From: a virus
IMG/VR virus record: IMGVR_UViG_3300020213_000096
Coordinates: 1-27,792 of that record
Length of the DNA: 27,792 bases
Strand: one strand, 5' to 3'
A program made the translations under genes and the position numbers. Below the pieces are notes generated by a model. It worked only from the letters and a program-made list of their open reading frames with translations. It was not told the origin of the DNA and searched no databases. Positions 1-7,502 of this stretch are shown here, piece by piece. Position 1 is the stretch's first letter. Each line of letters opens with the position of its first letter.

Positions 1-111
1 ATATAATGTAAAGCATCATTTTGATGCGTAGCTTTATTTATTTGGTGAAATGTGAGATATTAATTAAAGTTTATTAGAGTTGTGCCGATAGGCTATTAAC
101 TGGAGGATATT
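1..111. other. AT-rich leader region, no gene seen
   Basis: No open frame of credible length is visible. The stretch is AT-rich and ends in a good Shine-Dalgarno site (CTGGAGG, about 6 nt before the ATG at 112). A promoter for the first gene probably lies here, but I cannot pick a convincing -35/-10 pair. The window edge may cut an upstream gene. Confidence 0.4.
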
Positions 112-480
112 ATGAAACGATTAAAAGCATTAAAACAGGTTAGTGATCAAGTTGTAGGGTTTGTGAGCATTAAAGACGTGTTAAAGGACTGCTACCCGAT
201 TGAGGTACATGGCTTGACTTTAGATCTAGAAGTCAATGTTACAGTCATTATGAGAGGTTCAGGCGAGCTAGAGGTTGAGTTCTTTGATGTTGTTGGTGAT
301 ATTGTTCATATCCATATGGACGAATTCCCAGAGAATAAGTGGTTAAGACTCGGCTGGAGTGGTAATGACAACATCTTGACTGGTATTAAAAGCGAGATAA
401 AGGCTTTGATCTCGGATATAGCCGTAAACTTAGCTAAAAACACAAAAGAAGAGTCTTGGCAGTATTATGTACTAGACTAA
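112..480 (+). CDS. hypothetical protein, 122 aa
   Basis: This is a 122-residue soluble protein that I do not recognise. It starts at an ATG preceded by TGGAGG at good spacing. The N-terminus is basic (MKRLKALKQ). The middle alternates hydrophobic and charged residues in a beta-like pattern (VNVTVIMRGSGELEVEFFDV), and the C-terminal third looks helical (IKSEIKALISDIAVNLAK). There is no signal peptide, membrane segment or Cys cluster. It is separated from the next gene by a promoter and a hairpin, so it is probably the last gene of an upstream unit or stands alone. The reading frame is secure and the function is unknown. Confidence 0.75.
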   Translation: MKRLKALKQVSDQVVGFVSIKDVLKDCYPIEVHGLTLDLEVNVTVIMRGSGELEVEFFDVVGDIVHIHMDEFPENKWLRLGWSGNDNILTGIKSEIKALISDIAVNLAKNTKEESWQYYVLD

Positions 481-481
481 T

Positions 482-509
482 TTGGCATTATAGTGTATCA
501 TTGAATAAT
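482..509 (+). promoter_or_regulatory. sigma70-like promoter before hairpin
   Basis: TTGGCA at 482-487 (5 of 6 to the -35 consensus) is followed, after 16 bp, by AATAAT at 504-509 (5 of 6 to the -10). The start would fall near 516, five bases before the hairpin at 521. It would drive either a short RNA or the AAA+ gene at 592. This is inferred from sequence only. Confidence 0.5.
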
Positions 510-520
510 GAAGTTTCGTG

Positions 521-579
521 AGTCCCTACGTCGCCAGCACCACCACCCCACTGGTACCAGACGTAGGGACTATTTTTTT
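521..579 (+). terminator. 12-bp hairpin plus U-tract (terminator, attenuator or short RNA)
   Basis: AGTCCCTACGTC (521-532) is perfectly complementary to GACGTAGGGACT (560-571), and a run of seven T follows at 573-579. Inside the 27-nt loop CCAG and CTGG can pair again, leaving a C/A-rich apical loop (CACCACCACCCC). The form is that of an intrinsic terminator. It lies only about 5 nt downstream of a predicted start and just upstream of the AAA+ ribosome binding site (AAGGAG, 580-585). It could end a short RNA of about 60 nt, attenuate the operon, or protect the 5' end of the mRNA. Confidence 0.7.
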
Positions 580-591
580 AAGGAGATTTTG

Positions 592-1599
592 ATGAGTGAT
601 TCAAATGATGCAGCAGACTTTGTGAGAGAAGCCGATGACGGCGATGGCGTTGTCATGCCTGTTAATAAGTCACGCGCTTTGACTGATCGTGAGTTAGAGG
701 ACTTCATATTCGATGAAAATGTAGCCTCACGTAAACAAGCAGTGCTATCTCCCGCTCAATATGCCGTAATACAAGACGGCTACCTACCTACTGCACCTAC
801 GGTAAAGCTACTACCACCAGGTGGTTACGAGATTATGAATAGTAAGATGGGACCATTTGCGTCACCGACTATTGCACCACAAGGGCTATTGCTAAATCTA
901 CCTGAAATGCGCTCAGATGACGTACTGCGCATTGTCGATACGTTTTGGGCGTCCGAAGCCGACTATAAAGACGGTAATGAATTTGTCGTAGGTGGTGCGG
1001 CGTACCGCGCTGGCATTATGCTGTTCGGACCTCCGGGGTCTGGTAAAAGCTGTACGATTAAACTTCTATCTAAAAAGCTTATCGCGCAAGGCGGCACTGT
1101 ATTTCATTCGTCTGGACCACCGGAACCGCTAAGCAATTTCTTAACTAGCTTTTTTAGGATTGAACCGACGCGCAAGTGTATTGTTATTTTAGAAGACATT
1201 GACAGTTTACTATCCATGTATGGTGAGTCTGGATACCTAGACATTTTAGATAGTGCTAAGAGTATTAGTAATGTCATGTTTATAGCGACTACTAATTATC
1301 CAGATCGGCTAGACAGACGCATATACAATCGACCTGGACGCTTTAGTCATGTTATTAAAATAGGTCTACCTAGCGCTAATACTAGACGAGCATATTTAAA
1401 GGCTATTCTTAAGAACCACCGCGACGTAGAGGAGATAGTATTAGGGTCTGGTAACTTCACTATTGATCATCTTACAGCATTAGTTAATGCTGTATATCGA
1501 GAGAAGAAAGATTTAAAAGAAGAGATGGTACGTTTACGAGTATTATTCCAGGTGCCAAAGTCCGAAGATAATGAGATCTCAATGCGCGTAGGTATTTAA
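592..1599 (+). CDS. AAA+ ATPase
   Basis: Cytoplasmic ATPase of 335 residues. The start at 592 has AAGGAG about 6 nt upstream; the in-frame ATG at 508 would run through the hairpin and has no such site. The first ~135 residues are unrecognised. They are followed by an AAA module: Walker A GPPGSGKS (146-153), Walker B IVILEDID (197-204), a sensor-1-like IATTN (231-235), and arginines in NRPGRF (246-251) fitting the arginine-finger/second-region pattern of classical AAA proteins. AAA proteins use ATP hydrolysis to remodel proteins or nucleic-acid complexes. Its place at the head of the recombination block suggests a replication or recombination remodelling role (inference). The substrate is unknown. 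The stop shares bases with the next start (TAATG). Confidence 0.88.
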   Translation: MSDSNDAADFVREADDGDGVVMPVNKSRALTDRELEDFIFDENVASRKQAVLSPAQYAVIQDGYLPTAPTVKLLPPGGYEIMNSKMGPFASPTIAPQGLLLNLPEMRSDDVLRIVDTFWASEADYKDGNEFVVGGAAYRAGIMLFGPPGSGKSCTIKLLSKKLIAQGGTVFHSSGPPEPLSNFLTSFFRIEPTRKCIVILEDIDSLLSMYGESGYLDILDSAKSISNVMFIATTNYPDRLDRRIYNRPGRFSHVIKIGLPSANTRRAYLKAILKNHRDVEEIVLGSGNFTIDHLTALVNAVYREKKDLKEEMVRLRVLFQVPKSEDNEISMRVGI

Positions 1600-1844
1600 T
1601 GAAATTACTATTTAGAGGTAAACTTACAGATCTACTTAGAGGTGGCTACAGCTCCAGCTACAGCGACGGCTACGGCTCCGGCTACGGCTACGGCGATGGC
1701 TACGGTAGCGGCTACGGCTGTGGCTACGGCGATGGCTACGGCAACGGCGGCGGCTGTGGCTACCTCTACAGCTACAGCCACATTACTCAGGCTAATTTTA
1801 AAGACTATCTACTAAAATCAGGGGCAGAGGTACACAATGGCTAA
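1599..1844 (+). CDS. Gly/Tyr-repeat small protein, 81 aa
   Basis: Unrecognised 81-residue protein, coupled to the AAA+ gene by a TAATG overlap. A basic N-terminus (MKLLFRGKLTDLLRGG) leads into about 40 residues of short repeats of G-Y with S, D, G or C between (roughly residues 15-58), and then a non-repetitive tail ending in AEVHNG. Codons in the repeat are mostly GGC TAC, giving an imperfect 6-bp DNA repeat unlike its neighbours. Low-complexity Gly/Tyr tracts elsewhere can promote self-association, but no such role can be shown here. Conserved coupling and ordinary flanks argue that it is translated. Confidence 0.6.
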   Translation: MKLLFRGKLTDLLRGGYSSSYSDGYGSGYGYGDGYGSGYGCGYGDGYGNGGGCGYLYSYSHITQANFKDYLLKSGAEVHNG

Positions 1845-2244
1845 TCTTTCCATTAAACAGTTACTATTAGTTATTTTGTCATCAATGGCTATAGGAGCTA
1901 GTATTGCGTATACACTTACTAGTAGTAATGTAACTACTACAGAAACGCAAGTAAAAGAGCGTGACCGTATAGTAACAATTATTGTTGAGGCGAAAGACGG
2001 TAGCAAGAAAACTACTATTGTGCAAGATAAAAAACGCGTAAGTGCAGAAAAATCGGTAATTAAAGCTAGTGTACCAAAACGCAATACTATCAATATATCA
2101 GCACTATACTCGGTAGACACTACAGATCGGTTTAGACCCGCTTATGGCCTAAGTGTATCAAAAGAAGTACTAGGCCCAATTACTATTGGTATATTTGGCC
2201 TAACAGATGGTACGATAGGTGTATCAATTGGAGGTAATTTTTAA
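1837..2244 (+). CDS. membrane-anchored hypothetical protein, 135 aa
   Basis: The ATG at 1837 overlaps the previous stop by 8 nt and has GAGG about 6 nt upstream. Residues 7-27 form a hydrophobic segment (LLLVILSSMAIGASIAYTL), read as an N-terminal signal anchor. A charged stretch rich in E/K/R follows (about 38-80). The C-terminus is beta-like with many Gly and Val (VLGPITIGIFGLTDGTIGVSIG). The body would then lie in the periplasm. I do not recognise the family. Position among recombination genes gives no clear functional clue. Confidence 0.65.
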   Translation: MANLSIKQLLLVILSSMAIGASIAYTLTSSNVTTTETQVKERDRIVTIIVEAKDGSKKTTIVQDKKRVSAEKSVIKASVPKRNTINISALYSVDTTDRFRPAYGLSVSKEVLGPITIGIFGLTDGTIGVSIGGNF

Positions 2245-2633
2245 TGGCATATAAAGACTTAGAGCAGATAATTATTGATTCCTATGAATCAGGCATTACG
2301 CTAGACGAAGCCGAAAAACTAGCCGGTCGATTTCTAGCCGCTCAAATAGAAGTGTCTAGAGAACTACAAGTAGCCGATCTTAACTCTCGTATGCGTAAAT
2401 CAGGTGTAAAAGCTATTAGAGCAGCGGTATACACATCCACTATCCAGCAGGCGGACAAACGTCCTACAGAAGCGGCACTAGACCACACTCTAAACATGGA
2501 TGAGCTAGTGCTTACAGAACAAAAAGAGTTTGATACTACCGAAGCGAATAAGGCAGAACTAGAGCGTATGTACAGCATATTCCAAAACGCACATTTACAT
2601 TTTAGAGCTATAGCGAAGGGACGGTTTGAATGA
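2244..2633 (+). CDS. helical protein upstream of recombinase; possible recombination mediator
   Basis: 129-residue, mostly helical, charged protein with no membrane segment. It starts on the TAATG overlap with the preceding gene. The second half (ALDHTLNMDELVLTEQ through FQNAHLHFRAIAKGRFE) is a long amphipathic helical region ending in a basic, aromatic tail. Its size, helical content, tail and place two genes before a RecA-like recombinase resemble mediator proteins such as UvsY of T4. That is a weak inference from architecture and context, not a recognised homology. The ATGA overlap couples it to the next gene. Confidence 0.6.
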   Translation: MAYKDLEQIIIDSYESGITLDEAEKLAGRFLAAQIEVSRELQVADLNSRMRKSGVKAIRAAVYTSTIQQADKRPTEAALDHTLNMDELVLTEQKEFDTTEANKAELERMYSIFQNAHLHFRAIAKGRFE

Positions 2634-2875
2634 TATTAGTAGTGTATAACCAAAGAACGGATAGTATCGGACTTCTTGAACCATGCCCTGGTGGATGGTT
2701 ATTGAGTTATGATGGAATTGCTTGGGTAGTTGTGACGTTTAAAGTAACAGCGAAACGCATTAAAGCACTACATTGTGATAATGTAATTATTGGAGAATTG
2801 AATGAAAAAAAAGATAGATGTATCAAAGCTGGTAATGGACATGCAGAAACTGTACAGCAAGGACAAGAAAGCTAA
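2630..2875 (+). CDS. hypothetical protein, 81 aa, overlapping recA-like gene
   Basis: Starts at an ATGA overlap with the previous stop. The first ~57 residues look like a small beta-rich domain (ILVVYNQRTDSIGLLEP, then YDGIAWVVVTFKVTAKR). The last 24 residues are translated from DNA that also encodes the start of the RecA-like protein in the +1 frame, an overlap of 74 nt, and they look unstructured (KAGNGHAETVQQGQES). The overlap begins at GAAAAAAAAG. I do not recognise the protein. The N-terminal part is probably the functional portion. Confidence 0.55.
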   Translation: MILVVYNQRTDSIGLLEPCPGGWLLSYDGIAWVVVTFKVTAKRIKALHCDNVIIGELNEKKDRCIKAGNGHAETVQQGQES

Positions 2876-3725
2876 TACTCTGATTTCTACTGGAGCTTCA
2901 GTAAAGACCGAATATACCATAATGGACGGTATCCCATTAGCTAGTGGGCACCCGCTTCAGCAGTTACTAGGCCTCCCTGTTATTCCTTTTAATAAAATCA
3001 TTCAGATCAGCGGTAAACCAGACACGGGTAAAAGTACCTTTGCCGGTGAGACCATGGCGCAAGCTCAGAAAGCAGGCGCTACCGTCATTCTATTTGACTC
3101 TGAAGACAAGTTTGATGCTAATCGCTTTAAAGTTATCGGAGGAGATCCTACTCAACTTCTATTAATTAAGACTAATGAGATCTTAAAAGGCGGAGAGTTA
3201 GTCAGGCGCTTTATTACTGGTATTAAAGAACAGGATAAAGACGCTACAATCCTATTTGTGTGGGACTCAGTAGGTGGTAGTCAGTCTAGAAGTCATGCCG
3301 AACGCGAGTTAGACAGTGAGCGCCACGCACAGCCAGGACAAGACGCTAAAGAGAATGGTTCAGTAATGAAGATGCTTGTAGCCCTGATTAACAAGTATCC
3401 CGATACTATCGCGGTGTATTTAGCGAATCAAACCTACGCAAAGATAGGTTTTATGATGAAAGGCGATGCTAATGCAGGCGGCGCTAAAATTGAATACCAC
3501 TCGTCATTTATCGTAGGCCTGAAACGCATTAAAACTCTGACCAAAGTAGTCAAGGGTGTTACGACTAAGACTGGTATCATCTCTAGAGCGGTAGTGACTA
3601 AAAACCACTTGTCTCAAGGTAAGACCTCTGTGCATCAATTAGATTTCCAAGTTACAGCAGATGGTGCTAAACTAGTAGATACAGCAGGAGATGATAATGA
3701 AGACACCGATAGCAGTTCTGATTAG
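2802..3725 (+). CDS. RecA/UvsX-like recombinase
   Basis: ATP-dependent strand-exchange protein of 307 residues, acting on ssDNA in recombination and recombination-dependent replication. Motifs in order: Walker A GKPDTGKS (71-78), FDSED with the expected catalytic Glu at 101, Walker B TILFVWDSVGG (149-159), LANQ (208-211) at the position of the conserved Gln that senses ATP, and GGAKIEYHSS (226-235), which matches the RecA-core GGxALxFYAS segment. The length is shorter than cellular RecA, as in phage recombinases. The C-terminus is acidic (DDNEDTDSSSD), as in many RecA proteins. The start has GGAG about 8 nt upstream. It lies next to SbcD/SbcC-like genes, which fits a phage repair/recombination module. 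Confidence 0.88.
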   Translation: MKKKIDVSKLVMDMQKLYSKDKKANTLISTGASVKTEYTIMDGIPLASGHPLQQLLGLPVIPFNKIIQISGKPDTGKSTFAGETMAQAQKAGATVILFDSEDKFDANRFKVIGGDPTQLLLIKTNEILKGGELVRRFITGIKEQDKDATILFVWDSVGGSQSRSHAERELDSERHAQPGQDAKENGSVMKMLVALINKYPDTIAVYLANQTYAKIGFMMKGDANAGGAKIEYHSSFIVGLKRIKTLTKVVKGVTTKTGIISRAVVTKNHLSQGKTSVHQLDFQVTADGAKLVDTAGDDNEDTDSSSD

Positions 3726-4716
3726 TGACGTTCATTACAATATAAACACACTACCTTTAGCGGATGCCGCCGTAAGATTAGCCGCCGCTAAAGCCAATTT
3801 GCTAGATGTACCACTAGTAGTAGCTGGCGATCTACACGATACCAAGGCTAATCTACGCGGAGAGTGTATCTCAGCGATGCTTAAAACATTTGACCTATGT
3901 CGCATACCGGCTATTATACTGCGTGGAAATCATGATTCAATTAATGAAAAAAGCCAAGACCATTCTTTAGAGTTCCTTAAGCATGATGCTAGTATTATTG
4001 CAAGCCCTGTGCGCAATCTAATACCTAATGTTACTTTTATACCGTATAGCCATGACCCTATTAGTCTTAAAATCTTTTTAAAGTCAGTGTGTAAAGGCAG
4101 TATGATTATAATGCACCAGGGTATTGAGGGCTCATACTCAGGCGAGTATATTCAGGATAAAAGTGCAATAACCTATGATGATGTAAAAGACTTTAGAGTA
4201 ATATCAGGACACTATCATAGGCGTCAAGACATTAAAACAGGCGCACCCCAAAAAGGACATGTAGGTATATTTAGCTACATCGGTAACCCGTATACGCTAA
4301 ACTTCGCTGAAGCGGATGACCCAGAAAAAGGATACCAGATACTAATGGACGACGGGTCACTAGAATTTGTCGCAACTAATCTCCGGCGGCATAAAGTAAT
4401 AACTGCTACATATGTAAAAGATGCTTGGATGGGCGCGGTTTGGCATGACGTTAAGGATAATGATCTGGTACTAGTTAAAATGCACGCCCCTAGCGACATA
4501 CTTAGTAATGTGACAAAGGATAGTGTTAGACTGTTATTTTATTTAAAGTCCGACTTTCGTCTAGACCTAATCCCAGCGGACACTAAAACAGTAGCGGCAT
4601 TGTCTGAGACACCTAAAACTCAGGATCAGGTGCTAGATGGACTCATAGATTCGCTAACTGGCACAGATACGGAGCGCAAAGAACGTCTTAAATCATTGTG
4701 GAGGGCTTTTATTTGA
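3697..4716 (+). CDS. SbcD/Mre11-like (T4 gp47-type) exonuclease subunit
   Basis: Metallophosphoesterase of 339 residues. ATG 3697 is preferred to ATG 3691 because CAGGAG then sits about 6 nt upstream; it overlaps the recombinase end by 29 nt. Five phosphoesterase motifs are present: SDVH (10-13), GDLHD (44-48), GNHD (77-80), MHQG (139-142) and GHYH (171-174). Together these bind two metal ions. The C-terminal region after about residue 240 would be the capping/ATPase-binding part. The SbcC-like partner follows with an overlapping start, so the two would assemble into an ATP-regulated end-processing nuclease (family knowledge). The pairing makes the call strong. Confidence 0.9.
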   Translation: MKTPIAVLISDVHYNINTLPLADAAVRLAAAKANLLDVPLVVAGDLHDTKANLRGECISAMLKTFDLCRIPAIILRGNHDSINEKSQDHSLEFLKHDASIIASPVRNLIPNVTFIPYSHDPISLKIFLKSVCKGSMIIMHQGIEGSYSGEYIQDKSAITYDDVKDFRVISGHYHRRQDIKTGAPQKGHVGIFSYIGNPYTLNFAEADDPEKGYQILMDDGSLEFVATNLRRHKVITATYVKDAWMGAVWHDVKDNDLVLVKMHAPSDILSNVTKDSVRLLFYLKSDFRLDLIPADTKTVAALSETPKTQDQVLDGLIDSLTGTDTERKERLKSLWRAFI

Positions 4717-6392
4717 GAATACTACGCGTTAAGGCCAGTAATTTTGGTAGTTACCCTAATATCGACTTTGATTTTGATAACCAAGGCCTAACTCTTATTA
4801 GTGGACCTACAGGAGCTGGCAAGAGCACGCTAATGGACGTAGTGCCGTGGGCATTATTTGGCAGAACGTCTAAGAATGGTACTGTAGACGAAATCATGAG
4901 CTGGCCTTGCGATAAAGTAACGTCTGCTGTAGTCAGCCTGGGTGACGTAACAGTATCTCGCTCACGTGGTCCTAGTAGTAAAGATAATGACCTTATGTTT
5001 TGGCCCGTTGATGGTCAACCAGTAAGGGGTAAGGATATTACTGACACACAAAAGCTATTGAATGCATTTTTAGGTATTGACGCTGAGCTGTACTTGTCTG
5101 CGGCGTACTTCCATGAGTTTTCTCAGACGGCTAGTTTCTTTACCGCCACAGCTAAAAACCGCCGTCTATTAACTGAGCAGCTTGTAGACCTCACGTTAGC
5201 CAAAAAGATCAATAAGGACTTAGCAGAGTATAAAAAAGAGCTGAAAAATGCGAAAGATCTGCTTGTGGGTCAAATAGCTATATCTATAAACAATATAAAA
5301 CATACTGAAGACAAACTCAAAACAGAACAGCAGAAGTCTAAAGCTTGGAAGCAATCGCAAGAGATTCGCCTTACTAAACTAGTAGCTCTAAATGATAACT
5401 TTAAGGCGGATCAAGCAAAGTCGGTGACTTCCGTACTAGAACGCAGTCAACTCACATTACTAGAGTTAAGTAAAGATATGGCAGACTTGCGCGATGACCT
5501 AAAGTCCGATACCTACTTTACAAGCAAGAGCAGCATTATCAACGCTAGGAAAGCTAAATTAAAAGAAGTGCACTGTACCGAGTGTGGTGTGCCTAAAGAC
5601 ACAGAGAAGCGCCTTCTTATCACTAAAGATGAGTATGCACTACAGCGCGAGTTAGAATTAAATCAACAACGCCGCTCGCAAATTGATCAGACTACAGCCC
5701 GTATTAAGCGCCTAGATGACACGACCGTAAGAGATATAAACCAAGAAAACAGTCGTCATAACCCATACCCGTCTCAAATCGAAACTATTACTTTAGAGAC
5801 AAACCCGCACAATACCCATGTGCATAGTACCGCTCTTGCGGCTGAAACTGCGGTTCTTTTATCCTTAACAGACAAGAATAGTGTGCTTTCTGTCGAGTTA
5901 GCAGATATTCAACTATTACAGCAGGTTATAGAAGACTTTCGCTTAACACTTGTCAAAAATACAATTGTACATATAGAGCACACGACAAATAAGCTTTTAG
6001 CCGATCATTTTGATGCAGAGTTACGAGTTTCTTTTGAGATAGAAGACGCTGAGAAGCTTGACGTTCAAATATATAAAGACGGCAATAGCGCTACTTTTAC
6101 CCAGCTTAGCAAGGGACAAAGACACCTGCTCAAGCTTACGTTTGGAGTAGCTGTAATGAAGGCAGTATCTAACCACAGCGGCGTAAGTTTTAACGCTGTA
6201 TTTCTTGACGAAGTAGCCGAAGGATTAGACGAAGATATGAAGGTAAAGATTTATGGACTCCTACAAGGTCTGTCACTTGATCACTCTACAGTTTTGGCAA
6301 TTGACCATTCAGAAGCATTAAAAGCATTGTTCACTAATCGGTATAATGTTACACTTAGCAATGGGGCGAGTACTATTGAAAAAGCCAACTAA
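4713..6392 (+). CDS. SbcC/Rad50-like (T4 gp46-type) ATPase subunit
   Basis: SMC/ABC-type ATPase of 559 residues, partner of the SbcD-like nuclease. The TTG at 4713 overlaps the previous stop and has TGGAGGG about 8 nt upstream; GTG 4698 lies inside that site. Walker A is GPTGAGKS (31-38). The middle is coiled-coil-like, with the zinc-hook motif CTEC (288-291) at its tip. The ABC signature LSKGQ (465-469) and Walker B AVFLDE (495-500) lie at the C-terminus. The head-coil-hook-coil-head layout is complete but the coils are short, as in phage versions. It would open ATP-dependently to let the nuclease reach DNA ends. Confidence 0.9.
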   Translation: MRILRVKASNFGSYPNIDFDFDNQGLTLISGPTGAGKSTLMDVVPWALFGRTSKNGTVDEIMSWPCDKVTSAVVSLGDVTVSRSRGPSSKDNDLMFWPVDGQPVRGKDITDTQKLLNAFLGIDAELYLSAAYFHEFSQTASFFTATAKNRRLLTEQLVDLTLAKKINKDLAEYKKELKNAKDLLVGQIAISINNIKHTEDKLKTEQQKSKAWKQSQEIRLTKLVALNDNFKADQAKSVTSVLERSQLTLLELSKDMADLRDDLKSDTYFTSKSSIINARKAKLKEVHCTECGVPKDTEKRLLITKDEYALQRELELNQQRRSQIDQTTARIKRLDDTTVRDINQENSRHNPYPSQIETITLETNPHNTHVHSTALAAETAVLLSLTDKNSVLSVELADIQLLQQVIEDFRLTLVKNTIVHIEHTTNKLLADHFDAELRVSFEIEDAEKLDVQIYKDGNSATFTQLSKGQRHLLKLTFGVAVMKAVSNHSGVSFNAVFLDEVAEGLDEDMKVKIYGLLQGLSLDHSTVLAIDHSEALKALFTNRYNVTLSNGASTIEKAN

Positions 6393-6753
6393 TCCTAAAG
6401 AACGCAATCTAATCAAGGGTGCCATACGCCGCGTATTCTCTAGATCAGACCTACGTAGGTCTATCATTGATCTTAGCCGTACTAACTACTTAGACCCTGA
6501 ACGGCCTAGAGTTAAAAAGTGGTCTATTTGCACAACTTGTATGACAAAAGTGCCTACATATCTCATGGAATGTGATCATATAAGACCTATAGTACCTATT
6601 GACAGTAGACTAGAGGATATGTCTTGGGATGCAGTAGTGTCAGCAGTATGGTGCGACCCGATGAATTTGGTTGCAATTTGTAAACCTTGTCATAAGATTA
6701 AGAGTAAGCAAGAAATGAAAGATCGCCGGGAGGCCAAAAAATGTCGAAAGTAG
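6361..6753 (+). CDS. HNH endonuclease, free-standing
   Basis: About 130 residues from ATG 6361. TTG 6376 or ATG 6346 are alternatives, and none has a clear ribosome site, so the start is uncertain. It overlaps the SbcC-like gene by 32 nt. HNH features: CTTC (57-60), CDHI (71-74) supplying the H of the first motif, N102, and CKPCH (107-111). Two CxxC pairs would hold a structural zinc. The N-terminus is very basic (KKPTNPKERNLIKGAIRRVF), suiting DNA binding. The genes on either side are intact, so nothing indicates an intron here. It may serve replication or packaging, or be a free-standing homing nuclease. Confidence 0.8.
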   Translation: MGRVLLKKPTNPKERNLIKGAIRRVFSRSDLRRSIIDLSRTNYLDPERPRVKKWSICTTCMTKVPTYLMECDHIRPIVPIDSRLEDMSWDAVVSAVWCDPMNLVAICKPCHKIKSKQEMKDRREAKKCRK

Positions 6754-7448
6754 CTAAGTCAATTCTAGTAATTTCAGATATGCACTGCCCTTATAATCAT
6801 GTAGACCTAGTGCCTTTCCTAAAGGCACTTAAAAAGAAGTTTAAGTTTGATCGAGTAGTCTGTATCGGTGATGAGATCGATGGCTCTAGCTGGAGCTATC
6901 ACGAGGCTAACACAGAACTACCTAGCCCAGGCGAAGAGCTTAAGCAAGCCATTAAAGCGTTACAGCCTGTATACAAGCTATTTCCAAAGGTAGATGTGCT
7001 AGAGTCTAACCATGGCTCGTTAGTATACCGTAAAGGCATTACAGCGCGTATACCAGCCGCTGCTATTAAGTCGTATAGAGACCAGATTGAGGCACCTAGG
7101 GGCTGGAACTGGTACGAATCACTCGTTATAAATACCCCGTTGTCTCCCGTGTATTTTACCCATGGTATTACTGGTACACCGGGTAAACTTAGCAATATGT
7201 ACTCCCTTTCATCGGTGCAAGGTCATTACCACTCACGCAGCCAGGTGACATGGATAAGCACGCCCGAGCGCTTACGCTTCGATATGCACGTAGGTTGCTT
7301 GATCGATGACAAAAGCCTTGCTTTCAAATACAACAAAATGTCACCCGTACGCCCTATCATTTCAGTAGGTGTTATTATCAATGGCGTAGCTCAGATCGTA
7401 CCTATGGTACTTAAGCGCGGCTCGGGTCGGTGGGTAGGCAAGCTGTAG
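6741..7448 (+). CDS. second calcineurin-like metallophosphoesterase
   Basis: 235-residue phosphoesterase starting at ATG 6741, with GGGAGG about 7 nt upstream, overlapping the HNH gene by 13 nt. Motifs: ISDMH (11-15), GDEID (43-47), SNHG (89-92), a later THGITG and GHYHS, giving the full set of metal ligands. It is distinct in sequence from the SbcD-like gene and lacks its C-terminal extension. The substrate could be a nucleotide, a phosphoprotein or nucleic acid; the sequence does not say. It is the last gene of the recombination block, followed by about 20 bases and then a promoter. Confidence 0.8.
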   Translation: MSKVAKSILVISDMHCPYNHVDLVPFLKALKKKFKFDRVVCIGDEIDGSSWSYHEANTELPSPGEELKQAIKALQPVYKLFPKVDVLESNHGSLVYRKGITARIPAAAIKSYRDQIEAPRGWNWYESLVINTPLSPVYFTHGITGTPGKLSNMYSLSSVQGHYHSRSQVTWISTPERLRFDMHVGCLIDDKSLAFKYNKMSPVRPIISVGVIINGVAQIVPMVLKRGSGRWVGKL

Positions 7449-7468
7449 TCTCAATTTGAGGCGCTGGT

Positions 7469-7496
7469 TTGTTAATATTTAAATCTGTGCTATAGT
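7469..7496 (+). promoter_or_regulatory. extended -10 promoter for the lysin cassette
   Basis: TTGTTA (7469-7474), a 16-bp spacer, and TATAGT (7491-7496) preceded by TGC, an extended -10. The expected start is about 7503, which is the A of the next ATG. No Shine-Dalgarno site lies between. This suggests a leaderless transcript. Confidence 0.55.
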
Positions 7497-7502
7497 ATTC
7501 CT

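Noticed and set aside
508-591. Upstream ATG start for the AAA+ gene
   Set aside because: It would translate the hairpin and has no ribosome site; ATG 592 has AAGGAG.
1640-1790. CRISPR-like or structural DNA repeat
   Set aside because: Repeats are short, in frame and encode the Gly/Tyr peptide; there are no spacers.
2795-2815. Programmed frameshift at the A8 run between the 81-aa gene and the recombinase
   Set aside because: The recombinase has its own ATG and ribosome site, and it lies in the +1 frame, which the usual -1 slip on such a run would not reach.
6361-6753. HNH gene as part of a second intron
   Set aside because: Flanking genes are complete and no P1-like pairing or split gene was seen.
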